Source: Agapetus fuscipes | Lineage: Eukaryota > Arthropoda > Insecta > Trichoptera > Glossosomatidae | Length of the DNA: 64,000 nucleotides | Direction: 5' to 3' | Assembly: GCA_951799405.1 (NCBI GenBank) | Contig: OX637343.1 | Location: forward strand, 10,828,524-10,892,523 | In this document: positions 21,275 to 32,210 of the stretch, piece after piece | Numbering within the stretch: the stretch's first letter is position 1 | Layout: each line of letters opens with the position of its first letter | Position numbers and translations under genes: made by a program | The notes under the pieces: generated by a model | The model's input: the letters and a program-made list of their open reading frames with translations, nothing else | Databases searched by the model: none | Told to the model about the DNA's origin: nothing

Positions 21275-21449
21275 TAAAATGTGCTTTCACAAAGTTACTG
21301 CCCAAAATCTAAATAATATAATTCTCGATCCTTGGGAATTGTAACATGCGAGACATAACTAGAACATCAAACAATCGAGCAATCACGATTTATATATATA
21401 AAAAAATACAAATTACATAAGTACCTAATACCTACAGACTTGAATACGA

Positions 21450-21690
21450 GTTTCAGGCTTACGCGGCCGGCTGATGATGCTGGAGAGATGTTTTCCGGGA
21501 TCTGTTGCCGTGGTTTAACAGAGCTGGAGCTTCCAGATCCGAATTCATCACAGTTGTCATCAAGATCATCTTCATCATCACACTTCACGCTGAAGAAGCC
21601 CATCGTAGACACGGGCGAAACGTCCGGAAGCTTCCGCTCCCATAGACCACCGCAACAGAATCCGAAAAACATCTCTTCAGCACCTACAGA
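21450..21690. repeat. F2 repeat, non-folding copy
   Basis: It begins GTTTCAGGCTTACGCGGCCG and continues CTGATGATGCTGGAGAGATG and GATCTGTTGCCGTGG. The second half has CGCTGAAGAAGCCCATCG and GGGCGAAACGTCCGGAAGC. The first half matches 4837-4920 directly. Confidence 0.7.
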
Positions 21691-22024
21691 CGTCACAGAC
21701 TTTATCACATACAAACAAAACACACAATTACATATTCGTAACAATATTTAAGTATTTGTGAGTATTTTTTTAAGTGCGGTCCTGTTTGTCGCTCGCAGGT
21801 AGGGAGGAAGCGAACATGTCCGAACACGATCCGAAAATGTGAATTTGGCGGGACACGCGAATGTGAGCTTTATGCTAATGCACCGCACAGAGCATATTGG
21901 CCCGGGGACTCGATGCATTACTCACTCAGATGAACATCCGACAAGGCTTACCTGAACCAGAACCCGGAGTGGGCATTGCAATACTGACGTAACGCAAAGA
22001 GATGCAATTAATTCTCAAAACCTC

Positions 22025-22390
22025 GTGCCTGTAACTGTAACTGTAACTCTGTCGCCATTCCGCTAGGGGTGGCCAGAGACTCTGCAGAGCTGCCTCCTTT
22101 TCTTCTTATCTTTACATACCTCCTTCGACTCATTCATATTCATCAACTTTTTCATACATTTTCTTGTTTTACATTCACTTCGTACCTCCAATTCTTTCAC
22201 AATCTCCTCAATCTTGATTACTTCATACTTTTTTCGTATGTCCCTTAACAATCCCTCTTTTTCCTTTCACACTTTGTCAGGCTATCGTCATTCATTCTTT
22301 CCACACGCCCAAACCATATCATCACATTCTTTTGTGACTTTTTTGGATTACATTTGTCCTTTACCCATTCATTCTTAATTAAGTCTATAC
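22025..22390 (-). pseudogene. LINE 3' fragment with TAACTG tail
   Basis: The minus-strand frame ends VCKDKKKRRQLCRVSGHP and then GGCGACAGAGTTACAGTTAC, with the hexamer tail at 22027-22050. The upstream part near 22300-22390 still shows VWKE-like finger codons in a broken frame. Confidence 0.7.
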
Positions 22391-22530
22391 TTCATGAGGG
22401 ATGCAATTAACCAACCTATTTTATTTTCATGTGTGTAAAATTTTATTTTATTTTCGTTAAAATGCGCATGCCGTTAATAAATGAATAAACTACAATGTCA
22501 GCATCCTACATGTTCGCAACAATATGTGCG

Positions 22531-22829
22531 TGAGACTCCTTAGATATCAGAGACTCTAGGGGTATATGACACTTGTTGTAGTGCCGCAGAGGTGTTTACG
22601 AGCTTGGTCGTCACTACAAAGCGCCAATACTCGCAAGACCCAGTTGCTGTAAGGCTGGATCAACCTTTAGTGACCGGTCTTTGGTAAAGGTTTTATGAAT
22701 ATTTCAACCCAGCGAAGAGCATATTTGAAAATATAAATGGTAGGTATATTTTTTGTGCTCCGCCGGGATTCGAACCCACAACCTTCCATTTACGAGTCCG
22801 AAGTGTTGCCACTGGACTACGGATCGGTC
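22531..22829 (-). mobile_element. SINE A, full-length, tail type 1
   Basis: The head is GATCCGTAGTCCAGTGG with GGGTTCGAATCCCGGCGG. The tail matches that at 4417: GCACTACAACAAGTGTCATA and CTAGAGTCTCTGATATC. Confidence 0.85.
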
Positions 22830-22960
22830 AGTGAAATCACAAGTGAATTTTTAAACATAATTTTAAAGCTCTCGCAAAAATTCAAATTTTGATGTACGTC
22901 ACAGCACACCCAGCTGTGCGATGAATAGGATATACACACCTACTTGCGTATTTAAAATGT

Positions 22961-23081
22961 CCTTATAATATGCTCTCTTATGTTCTGTTAAAGCAGGTAG
23001 ATCATGGGGCTTTGTAAAAGTTTCTTGAATGGACAGCCAATCAGCGTGAAGGATCGCCGAGTCAGCATGCATTTCAACCAT
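22961..23081 (-). CDS. Possible single exon (weak)
   Basis: An open minus-strand segment reads MVEMHADSAILHADWLSIQE and continues to YYKDILNTQ at a possible AA|GTAGGT donor. Codons tend to start with purines, but no family or partner exon was found. The exon edges given are tentative. Confidence 0.2.
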
Positions 23082-23218
23082 GGAGTAATTTTCAACTTAT
23101 TTGGAGCAATGCAAACGCTGAAAGAATTTTTCAAGTTTATGTATAAATAAGGTTGATTTGTAATGTTGACATGCTAAGCGGCTATGGCTTTTACTTTTCA
23201 ACTTAACAGTTAACTGAT

Positions 23219-23226
23219 ATATCGAT
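23219..23226 (+). repeat. 8-bp target duplication of the hAT remnant, left
   Basis: ATATCGAT is repeated exactly at 23779-23786. Confidence 0.85.
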
Positions 23227-23778
23227 TAGAGATGCCACGAATAGTGAATTGGCCGAATACCGAATATTCGGCAACGCTGTCGGCCGAAGCGCCGAATATT
23301 CGGCGCTTCGGAGAAGAATGCTGTGGCAAACGAGTTGGATTTTTATTTGAAAACAGTTCACCTAGATCGGAAGGCCGATCCTTACAAGTGGTGGTCAGCA
23401 AACGAAAAACAATACCCGAACCTTTCGAAATTTGCAAAAGTTTATCTTTCTTCGCCTGGAAGTAGCGTTTATAGTGAGAGGTTATTTTCTGAGGCTGGTA
23501 ACGTTTACGATGAAAAGCGCAATCGTTTGCTACCAGAAAATGCTGAAAAACTCGTTTTTATCCATCACAACTTACCACTGATTAATTTTAAGTACTAAAA
23601 TGTTGTAATTTGGAAATAAATACATAATTTTTGAGTTAAATAACGTGTCTTTTTTTACATGATTTGCTATTCGGTATTCGGCCGAATAGTACGCACTATT
23701 CGGCCGAATACCGAATAGCAAAAAAGTGGCCGAATAGGCCGAATACCGAATAGTTGCCGAATATTCGTGGCATCATTA
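23227..23778 (+). mobile_element. hAT transposon remnant with CCGAATA arrays
   Basis: The ends TAGAGATGCCACGAATA and TATTCGTGGCATCATTA are inverted repeats with two mismatches and an exact 8-bp target duplication, as expected for hAT. Beneath both ends lie many copies of CCGAATA and its inverse, often paired into TTCGGCCGAA palindromes. The middle encodes only the C-terminal dimerisation domain, so most of the transposase was deleted. Confidence 0.9.
23323..23598 (+). pseudogene. hAT transposase C-terminal dimerisation domain
   Basis: The 91-codon frame contains YLSSPGSSVYSERLFSEAGN and RNRLLPENAEKLVFIHHNLP, the conserved hAT dimerisation signature (usually P...S...ERLFS..G...R..L.P.....L..). 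The catalytic domain is absent. Confidence 0.85.
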
Positions 23779-24035
23779 ATATCGATACCTTGAAGCTAAA
23801 ACTTAATGAGTTACATAATATAAAGCTAACATAGATTTTCCAGATAAATGTAACTTCTTTCCTATTTCAACGCGAGAAAACACAAAAAAGTGTGAAAACC
23901 CTGTAGTTTAGAAATTTCTCATGAGCACTTCCTTACAAATAGTTCACTTAATATGAAAAGGTACACCCATAAAAGAAATTATCCACGATTTCTCAAATCA
24001 GTGAATCAGCACTTATTCGGTTTTACCATTAAGGT
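23779..24035 (+). mobile_element. MITE family X copy, target of the hAT insertion
   Basis: The copy starts ATATCGATACCTTGAAGC and ends CGGTTTTACCATTAAGGTGG. The hAT element entered at its left tip. The interior keeps CGCGAGAAAACACAAAAAAG and TTTCTCAAATCAGTGAATC. Confidence 0.7.
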
Positions 24036-24129
24036 GGCGCTATTGTAGACATTTTAATTATAAGGTATCGTTTGTTTTATATGGTGAAATGTTATTTATT
24101 CATTGTGGTTCTACACTTATGGGTTGGTA

Positions 24130-24285
24130 TTCATTTATTCAACGGCCGGCGAAGAGTTTTCAGGATCTGTTGCCGTGGTCTATAGTACCTGGAGCTTCCG
24201 GACGTTTCAATCATACATGCGATGGGCTTCTTCAGCGAGATGATGATGTTCAAGTAAGCCGTGCCGGCACTCTGAAGTTAGAAGA
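24130..24285. repeat. F2 repeat copy
   Basis: GGCCGGCGAAGAGTTTTCAG, GATCTGTTGCCGTGGTC and GGAGCTTCCGGACGTTTCA follow the order of the other F2 copies. GATGGGCTTCTTCAGCG is the inverse of the UGA motif half. Confidence 0.65.
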
Positions 24286-24288
24286 CAA

Positions 24289-24575
24289 CACCGGTCCGTA
24301 GTCAAGTGGTAACACTTCGGACTCGTAAATGGAAGATTGTAGGTTCGAATCCCGGCGGAGCACAGAAAATATACCATTTATATTTTCAAATTTGCTCTTC
24401 GCTTGGTTAAAACATTCATAAACCTTTACCAAAGACCGGTCATCAAAAGGAGATCCTGCCTTACAGTAACTGGGTCTAGCTTGAGAATTGGCGCTTTCTA
24501 CAGCGACGACCAAGCTCGCAGAGGGCTCTTGGGGTGTGATACACACAAAAACAGCGCTCACCAAATAAATCAGCC
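24289..24575 (+). mobile_element. SINE A, full-length, tail type 2
   Basis: The head is GGTCCGTAGTCAAGTGG with AGGTTCGAATCCCGGCGG. The tail is GAGGGCTCTTGGGGTGTG and AACAGCGCTCACCAAATAAA, as at 10907. Confidence 0.85.
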
Positions 24576-25154
24576 TAATTTTTTATTTCTTTTTTAACAC
24601 TAAAAAGTAATATCATATCTACTATCATCGATTTTGAACTAGACTTTTACTAAGCAAAGCGGAAGCTTTGCCAACTGAGCTATCGGCCGGACGTCATTTT
24701 AATTTTTTGCATCATAAAACTCCCGTATTTTCTCCACCAACCTCATTGTCTTTTCTAAAGCCTCCTCGACTTTATTTAATTTTTTCGTACCTTTACGTAC
24801 ATAGGTATCTACCAAGTATAAAAAAAAAGTTTAAACTCAAATATAGGGTATCGTAAAGAAAGTTTGAAAACTAAGAGACGCTATTTTGGTTTTCATACAC
24901 ATCTTTAAACGCTTTCGCTACGGATTAAACTTGAAGTTTTTAGTTCGCTTTAGTGGCAGTGTTCGGCCACTCAAAGGAGCACTGTTAAGAGTTAATGGCA
25001 CTTCAGGGAAGTGCATACAAAAGCAGATGAAGTGCAGCCATACAATACACGGCAATATAATACAGTGGTCCACGCTAAGCCGATATACTGACGCGCATTC
25101 CTGTAAAACAACCTTTTCCATGGCTTTTCAAAATGCCACTGAGGGTGGTTGTAA
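24576..25154. other. Spacer
   Basis: A reverse SINE head scrap (GCCAACTGAGCTATCGGCCG) lies at 24668-24689. Nothing else was recognised. Confidence 0.35.
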
Positions 25155-25396
25155 GAGATGAAACACCAATCAGACAAAAATCAAAATAATAATATATATA
25201 GTAATGATTTCTCCCAATAAATCGAAAATTTGATTGCATATACGTAAACCAGCTGATGTAAATCATCTTTCCTGTTCAAATTCCATGATATTATTACTCG
25301 CTTCCGAGAAATATTTAACCGAGGTTCTTACCAGAATTAAGCAATCAAATTTGATGTGTCAATCAAATATTAATTGGAGGTTGGTGCAACAGGCCC
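25155..25396. mobile_element. MITE family H1, left end decayed
   Basis: The right end GAGGTTGGTGCAACAGGCCC is intact and followed by TAA at 25397. The left end is diverged (GAGATGAAACACCAATCAG) and preceded by TAA at 25152. The matching TAA flanks fit a PIF/Harbinger-type duplication. Confidence 0.75.
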
Positions 25397-25485
25397 TAAA
25401 AGTTGGAGACCACTACATCAATCTGGCAAGCAAATATGAAAAGCATTTATTAAACCGTCTTTAGTCAACCGGACTCCCAAGGATC

Positions 25486-25875
25486 AAAAACGCAACGCCA
25501 CTAAGCTACACCTGTTAAGCAACTTCTTGTCGCGTTTTCATCGACGTAGTCACATGCACCGCGACGCAACTAAGCTACATATACAGTGCAAATTCTTGCC
25601 GCGTTATCCCCGAAGGTTTTCGCATGTGGCGAGTAGAAATCATTATTTTTACAGGTGAGGATGCCGGCCTAACGTCAAGCCCTTCATTCAATTGAAGTGG
25701 GTGTTTCCTACCTCCCGAGGGGGCTGGTACTCATTTCTTGTGAGGGCTGAGTAAACCTTGCCGGTATTTTATTTTGGGTTTTGAAACACCGAAACGGGAG
25801 ATCATTTCTGACACCCTCGGTGGGATAGCTCTCGGCATGGAATATAAACACTCTACCAAGTGAGCTATCGACCGG
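25486..25875 (-). mobile_element. SINE B with duplicated 3' tail
   Basis: On the minus strand the copy has the usual head and body, then two successive tails, at 25640-25563 and 25562-25486. Each contains a form of AGCTTAGTTGCG or AGCTTAGTGGCG. Box B is mostly deleted. Confidence 0.75.
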
Positions 25876-26428
25876 ATTGAGGCGTGTGAAATATATGTAC
25901 AAAACAAACTGTAGTGATTAACAAAGTGTACCACAATTTCAGCCACAAGACAACAACCTTTAAATGTGTATGCATGAAATAGGAAAAAAAAAAAAAACAA
26001 ATTGATTTCTCAATTTCAGCTTCCTTTCCAAAATGCAAAGATGATTTTTATACATCACATTTCAAAGATTTTTTTTCAAGCCCGAAAACGAAATCTAGCA
26101 GAGCGGGTCGCATACAGAAATGCTCGTCCCACAACCAGCAATTTACCTGGAATCCTCTCGCCGAGCTGCATACAACGTCAGAGCTTTGTGCCGCGCCGCC
26201 TCGTCTATGGCAAAAATTGAGTTGCCTTCATTGAAACAAAGCCCTGCCCTGCCTGCTCCACTACCTCATTTAATTCTATTCAGCGCGTGTTTTTGTGAGG
26301 GATTCCAGGTAGGAGTATTATAAAGTGTTTCAGGTCTTAAAAGGCAAAGTATATTATTTTGCTGGAAGCGATAGACCCATCGGGGACAAGATGAGACTTG
26401 AAACATGAGATTTTATCCTGTTCTTCCA
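25876..26428. other. Spacer with a CpG-richer patch
   Basis: The part near 26140-26210 (CCGCGCCGCCTCGTC) is richer in CpG than its surroundings and could be an old 5' exon or promoter. No gene is attached to it. Confidence 0.3.
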
Positions 26429-26632
26429 TAATCTATAATCTAAATTATATTAAATTTAAGATTTATATTAGGTGTATTATCCTACAAGCAGACACGTATA
26501 ACTTCAAACTTAAACATGCCGCATGTGAACCTACAATATGAAACCCGATCTCAAATGAACATAAGCCCTGCAACTGTTGCCGACCTTCCCTGAAACAGGG
26601 GTGACATTGTGGAAAGTGAACCATTTTTTACA
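26429..26632 (-). repeat. R270 repeat, near full-length
   Basis: It keeps CCCTGTTTCAGGG, GTTGCAGGGCTTATG and the end TAGATTATAGATTATGG, but the head is cut at TGTAAAAAATGG. Confidence 0.8.
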
Positions 26633-27482
26633 AAAAAAGCTATAAACATTACAAAACATTAATAAGGGCCGTCCAAAAGGCATATTTTTATCTTACACTA
26701 GAATTCTGCTAAATTCTTTACGACCTAAGGCGACGAGCTAGCGATTGGTGTCCAAAAATAAGGTGTACTGTAATTTTTCAAGCGTTCTTTCGCAAGCGCT
26801 AGCACTCCCGACATGTATGGATATCCAAAGTGTAAGGAATTGAATTGAACAGCGCTTCAGAGTAAAGTATCAAGAGACTAATAAATGGTATGGAGTGGGG
26901 AATCCACGGAGATTATTGAGGTCATCAGACTGCTGCCTTGCTGACTGGTGACTCACATGAGCGACTACGTCATCCGCCGCGGGCAGGTAACGACTTGACT
27001 CCGATCAGGTGAAACTGCGACTGATATCAGCGGCTGGATGTTAAACTATTCTCTAAATCATTATTCAAAATATTGAACATTTTTCAAAATAATTGTTCAC
27101 CCCGCAAATGTAAATCTAATGGTCCGGTCGATAGCTTAATACCTAGAATATTTGTGTTCAATGCCTGAGGGCTAGGGCACGATCCCTACAAAGAAGATTG
27201 TTAATCTGTCATTTTCATGTTTAATTGGGGGGAGTTGGTAATAAGTTATCACGTTTGCCAGACGGGTTGGTCCACGGGGACTATTTTATTTCATCCCTAC
27301 ACTCCGGGCAAGCGTACTCCGTAGCGTATTCCCCTACACGCCCCTTTCAGTATGAGTCTGTCTAGGAATAAGAAGCTCCTCTGGTAGGGTAACATTAATA
27401 GAAAGTCAAATATCCAATGCCAATACTAGTAGAAAGAAAAAAATGGCAATACTAGAAGTACGAACAAAAAAGTACAGTCTCT
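26633..27482. other. Spacer with a decayed SINE B head
   Basis: GGTCCGGTCGATAGCTTAAT at 27121 and GGGCACGATCCCTAC are a worn SINE B head. The remainder was not recognised. Confidence 0.35.
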
Positions 27483-27689
27483 AATCTAAGTTGCAAAGAT
27501 GTGTAACGTTAAGGATTCACATTATATGCATTTTCACAAGCAGACACGTATAAGTTCACGCATGCGCGTGCCGCATGTGAGCCTACAACATAAAAAAACC
27601 CAAATTTCAAATGAACATACACCCTGCAACTCTTAACGACCTTCCCTAAAACAGGGGTGACATTGGCAAGGTGTACCCGTTTCCACAGT
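27483..27689 (-). repeat. R270 repeat, head truncated
   Basis: On the minus strand it runs from CACCTTGCCAATGTCACC to TTGCAACTTAGATTAG. The palindrome has become ACATGCGGCACG. Confidence 0.8.
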
Positions 27690-27889
27690 TGAATCGATAA
27701 CATGTATGAAAACTTAATGACTCTCTAAGACTCCCGCTGTATATTTCATTTATTTATTTATTTCGGCAATCGAGGTTAGATTTATGCAACGTTTATACTC
27801 GGAGTACTGTTCTGTGTTGAACAACACATAGTTTCAGTCTTAGAAGAATATCTTCGTATCCACTCTTTGTTATTAAAACAGTAATCTCT

Positions 27890-28395
27890 CCGCCACTGGA
27901 TCCAAAGACAAGGGCTGCACCGAACTAAGGAAGCTGTGTCTCGACTTCAGGCGCTGCTGTGATGAAAAGCCACTTCCGTAAATGCAGTGCTGTGTGCACG
28001 TTAGAGCCTTCTGCCTCTCGACTCTCGAAGCCACTTTGCGTCTGATGTGGGGTGGGGCTATGCCTTACAAATGTGGAAGGAGGAATGCCCGGAGAGCTTT
28101 GTGAAGCCTTCAAAGAGCCTACCTCCAGGAAAGAACCTCGAGTGGCCCGTATGGAGATCCATGAACAGATTGAGGACCAATGTTGGAAGAGCCCGGGCCA
28201 ACATGCTGACCTGGGGATTTCTGGGACGGGAGGACTCTACACTATGTGAGTGTGGAGCTCAGCAAACAATGGAGCACCTGCGGTGTTGTCCCTCCTGTCC
28301 GACAAGCTGCTCCATGGATGATCTCTTTGCGGGAAACCAAAGAGCTGTAGACATTGCTCGTTACTGGCCCAATACGGTGTGAAGCTGACACGAAG
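27890..28395 (+). pseudogene. LINE reverse transcriptase C-terminal fragment, second family
   Basis: The frame at 28047-28382 encodes WRSMNRLRTNVGRARANMLT, then CECGAQQTMEHLRCCPSCPT and DIARYWPNTV. This is the zinc-knuckle-like C-terminus of another insect LINE family. It ends in the tail GACACGAAGAAGAAG. The part before 28047 is out of frame. Confidence 0.75.
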
Positions 28396-28807
28396 AAGAA
28401 GATTAAAACAGTATTATCTTATCGATATAAAGATACACCTAGATATGCAGAAATATCAATGAAAACGTGTTAAAACACCATTACAACATTGATAACAAGA
28501 AATTATTGTTAAATATAGTAGGTACCTTACAGATGTTAAGAGGAAAGAAAAATAGCAAAGAAAGATTTCGGGGAGGACTCGAGGACGACGAAGAACCAAC
28601 GACAAATATGCTAACAATGGAACCAAATCCTGATATAGAGCTGCTGCATCTGAAGAAAAATAACCACGGCTGTAAATTGAAAAACATAACGGAAAAATAC
28701 CTAATGATTCCCCAGAAATTTGGACATAGGATTTTTTTGCAAACGGGCGCTAAGTTGTTTTCGCTCGAAAAAAGCGCTCACCAAATACTTGTAAATATAT
28801 TTTCTCA
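28396..28807 (+). other. Unassigned stretch with a coding-like frame
   Basis: After ACCTTACAG at 28535 a frame opens as MLRGKKNSKERFRGGLEDDE and runs to about 28710, with many purine-start codons. There is no clear donor and no family match. The segment AGCGCTCACCAAATAC at 28772 is a SINE A scrap. Confidence 0.25.
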
Positions 28808-29133
28808 CAACCTTAAACTTAGCTACACATGTAGTTTAACTTCTTGCCGCGTTTTCCCCGAATGAGTAGCACGTGGCGAGTGGAACCTATTTATTTTTAC
28901 AAGAATAAGGGCCGACCTTCCGCCGGCTTCAACTTCAGCTGAAGTGGGGCACAGCTCCCGAGGGGACTGAGTACTTTTTCTTGTGAAGGTTGAGTAAGCC
29001 TTGCTGGTATTTCATTTTGGGTTTGAAATATACCTACGCCGAAATGTGATATCATTCCTGACACACCGGTGGGATTTGAACCCGAGCTTACGTCATGGAA
29101 TGTAACACTCTACCAACTAAGCTACCAATCGGG
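28808..29133 (-). mobile_element. SINE B, full-length, worn head
   Basis: The head reads CGATTGGTAGCTTAGTTGG with GGGTTCAAATCCCACCGG. The body has GCGTAGGTATATTTCAAACC. The tail contains AAGTTAAACTACATGTGTAG. Confidence 0.8.
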
Positions 29134-29524
29134 ATTTTAGTAGCAAATATATATTACATTGAATAATAATGTAATATGCTTTGAAGCAGAGATGTGTATG
29201 TTCGCGCTTACACAATACACATACTGCAAGCGTGCTTAGTAGGTTGGAATTATTAAGCAGATGGAAAAAATAGATAAATTTTGCGTGTAATTCGTATTCC
29301 ATGGACGAAATTAAATAAACAAAGAATATCAGCATGTCGGCAGTTTAAACAAAAGCAAGAGGATCTAAAAATAGCAAAAAATGTACATTATGTCATCGGA
29401 TGGGGCAGCACAGTAGGAGATGATCTAATAGTAGAAAAATGCGGCGCAATGTACTTGTTATAGACTCCCAGGTGTGGTAAACTTTACCCCGAATATTTGA
29501 GATATTCCAAAATAGCAGTCAACT

Positions 29525-29795
29525 AAGCTGCACTGCAAGAATGCAGAATGTCGTCTTCAAGGGTACGAAAAAGGATCTTTGAGGGACATCCGGGTGGAAA
29601 AAGAGTTAGCAGACCTAGGCTGAGATGGGAGGATGAGGTGAGGAAGGACGTAAACCAACTACTGCAGGTGACAGACTGGAAAGCCGCAGCGGTAGACAGG
29701 AGGAGTTGGAGGCCAAGGGGAGATATGAGCTGTAGGGCCATCGAAGAAGAAGCTGCACATATATTGCAACACCTAACCACACATCGCCACCTTGA
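29525..29795 (+). pseudogene. LINE C-terminal fragment, third type
   Basis: The frame gives KRIFEGHPGGKRVSRPRLRW and EDEVRKDVNQLL, then RRSWRPRG. It matches the tail region of insect LINE reverse transcriptases (basic GRPRxRW segment). Confidence 0.7.
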
Positions 29796-29796
29796 A

Positions 29797-29925
29797 GGTA
29801 AATCTGAACAACTGTTGATTCACTGATTTGAGAAATCCTGGATAGGTACAACATTTTACTACAGGGCTTTCACTTTTATTAGTAGTTTCTCTCGTAGAAA
29901 ATAGGTGCAATTTATCTGAGGATTT
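29797..29925 (-). mobile_element. MITE family X, partial
   Basis: On the plus strand it shows GCCACCTTGAAGGTAAATC, then TTGATTCACTGATTTGAG and TTTCTCTCGTAGAAAATAGG, the reverse of the copy at 37800. The far end is missing. Confidence 0.65.
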
Positions 29926-30032
29926 TGTATGTACACATGCAGCATGTATACGCGCAAACTTACCTGCATGAAGACATGCATTTAATATGAGTTCCAAATG
30001 TCAATATATATTTGCAGCATAAAGTATAGATC
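29926..30032 (+). repeat. R270 repeat, 3' part
   Basis: It starts ACACATGCAGCATGTATACG and ends TTGCAGCATAAAGTATAGATC. It abuts the X copy without a gap. Confidence 0.65.
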
Positions 30033-30267
30033 TATCATTTTGTCAAACATAAAATTATGTAGTTTGCCAAAGGCCGGTCCACTGAATCACGAGACAAGAA
30101 AAACACAGATGACTCATCTCAAAATGAATAGAAATAAAGCACTTATAAAAAAGAAAAATAAGATGTATTTTCGCATACACAAAGAGCCTATCAAAACATT
30201 TGCACTTAAATATTTATAACATCTTGCTAATGCAATAAAACTCTTAAAAACAGCGTAAAAAGGGCTA

Positions 30268-30525
30268 CTTTATTTTATACAAAATGAGGAGATTTAGACA
30301 ATGTTACTTTTTTTCACGAAAGAATGCTTGAGAGGCTAAAAAAGCACTTTATAATTGTATACATAAGAGCGAATTTTGTTTACACAAAATGAGGCGGTTA
30401 AAGCTGTGTGACTTTTTTTTTACAGGATTCCTTGAGAAGCTACAAAAGCACTTCACACTTGTATGCATAAGATCTAATTTTGTATACACAAAACGAAGCG
30501 ATTAAAAAGCATGTGTATTTAAAAA
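30268..30525. repeat. Tandem repeat, about 105-bp period, 2.4 units
   Basis: Unit starts are marked by CAAAATGAGGAG (30280), CAAAATGAGGCGG (30385) and CAAAACGAAGCG (30489). Each of the first two units also holds GCTTGAGAGGCTA or CCTTGAGAAGCTA, and a variant of AAAAGCACTT. The units are diverged. Confidence 0.75.
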
Positions 30526-31202
30526 AATAATTGGGCGAATACTAGGAATGGCGGATTGATTTATTTTTGTTCTTGGAAAATGAAAGCGGTTTAGAACAGT
30601 TGCTGTTTAATGCTAACAATAATACAACAACTTGTATGTGACCGAAATGTCGTCGGCCGCAAAGTCGTGTGGACAAAGTGTCTGAACAATTTGTCCATGT
30701 CTGAGCTGTATGTGACCGATTCGTAGTGGTAACATTTTTGTTTGTAGACATTTCTTTTTGCGAAAAAGGTATACGTTAATTTTCAAGATTTTCAACATAA
30801 ACAACATTTAACTGGAATGAAAATGAACTGCTGAATTGGTAACAGATCCGATAAAGAAAGCATTTCTGATACAAATAATAAACAAGGCAGCTTTAAACAG
30901 AGTTATTTTCCGTGGAAGCCATTTTCATTTCAATGGAATTCTGAGATTTACAAGTTTTCGCGGTAACTTTTATACTAGGCACTCAAGGCCGGTGACAGTC
31001 TAGAACGGCACAATGACATTACGACACATGACAGAACTACACAAAATGATTATCACAATTACAGTACATCACTTTACTGATTTCTAATGTTGGTGTATTC
31101 ATTTGCTACATTTTTTGCATAGGAAATTTTTGACTTTTTTTGTATAGATTTCTTTGTAAGGTTTTGTTCTTTTTTATATTTAAATGTAATTTATTATTCA
31201 TA

Positions 31203-31450
31203 TTCCTTGACTTATAGGTTGGTATGAGGCTGACCACCCATACTGTAAAAAATGGTTCACTTTGCCAATGTCACCCCTGTTTCAGGGAAGGTCGGCAAAA
31301 GTTGTGGGGCTTATGTTCATTTGAGGTTTGGATTTTATTTGTAAGTACACATTCAGCATTTGTAAGCGCGAACTACACTTGTTGGTTTGTGGGCATACAT
31401 CTGAGAGCTTTAAATGAATACCTATATCCTTGCAACTTAGATTATAGATA
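31203..31450 (+). repeat. R270 repeat, full-length
   Basis: It starts TTCCTTGACTTATAGGTTGG and ends CTTGCAACTTAGATTATAG. In the palindrome region it has ACATTCAGCATTTG. Confidence 0.85.
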
Positions 31451-31567
31451 GATTATTATATAGACTATAGTCTATAACAAAACATCACATACATACTTAA
31501 AACAGTATATAGCACAAACGGCAAATGAAATAAACAGCACCAACATTTATTTTGCTTCCACACGCCA

Positions 31568-31640
31568 TATAATGCGAATCCTTAGCGAATAACGTGGTAA
31601 GAAGTTGCTCTTTGTGTGCAGCCTAGTTATGTTTTTTTTT
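31568..31640 (+). mobile_element. SINE B tail fragment
   Basis: GCGAATCCTTAGCGAATAAC and AAGAAGTTGCTC with CAGCCTAGTTATG followed by a T run are a worn SINE B 3' end. Confidence 0.6.
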
Positions 31641-32068
31641 TTTTTTATCTAATAATGATAATCAGAAACGATATTTTTTTTATAAGCCTTACCAAATAAT
31701 ACATGCAAGAGTCAGTGATATGGTTCCATTTTCTCATGTGATGTACCTACCGTACCTATATGTACCTACCGTTTATGGTATGTTCTGTTTAATGTTTTGT
31801 CATAGTGAAGTGTTGTCGTGCGATGTACTGTCATTGTGATGTTCTGTCATGTGTCGTTTTGTCACTGTGTCGTTTTACCATGGAACCCTCAAGGCTGTAC
31901 TAGAGATGCTAGGTACTCCATATATTTTGTTTCGTTGTTAAGTGTTATTCAGTTTCGGATACGGATATGAAATAATTTCAGATAATCTGCTAGCATCGAA
32001 TAGGTCCAGACGGAAATTTTTACAAGCGTGTTTGAAATATTAAAAACGCTGGTTTGTTTGCCCCTGTT

Positions 32069-32210
32069 CTATAATCTGAGTTGCAAAGATATTTTAACAT
32101 TTAAGATACACGATAAATGCAAGTAAACTCGAGTAAGTTCGCGCGTACACATGCTGCATGTGAACCAACTTGCTTAACCTAACCCAAGGGTGACCTTAGC
32201 AGGATGAACT
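32069..32210 (-). repeat. R270 repeat, body part
   Basis: Minus-strand TTCATCCTGCTAAGGTCACC to TTGCAACTCAGATTATAG; the middle is shortened. Confidence 0.7.

Larger units (their letters stand above)
31005..31885. repeat. F1 fold-back repeat split by R270
   Basis: A left piece (CACAATGACATTACGACACATG, 31013-31080) and a right piece (GTACTGTCATTGTGATGTTCTG, 31720-31885) are inverse forms of the F1 family. An R270 copy and a SINE B tail lie between them. Confidence 0.55.

Noticed and set aside
23232..23465. The 77-codon frame beginning MPRIVNWPNTEY
   Set aside because: It runs through the CCGAATA arrays and out of frame over the hAT dimerisation domain, whose real frame starts nearby at 23323.
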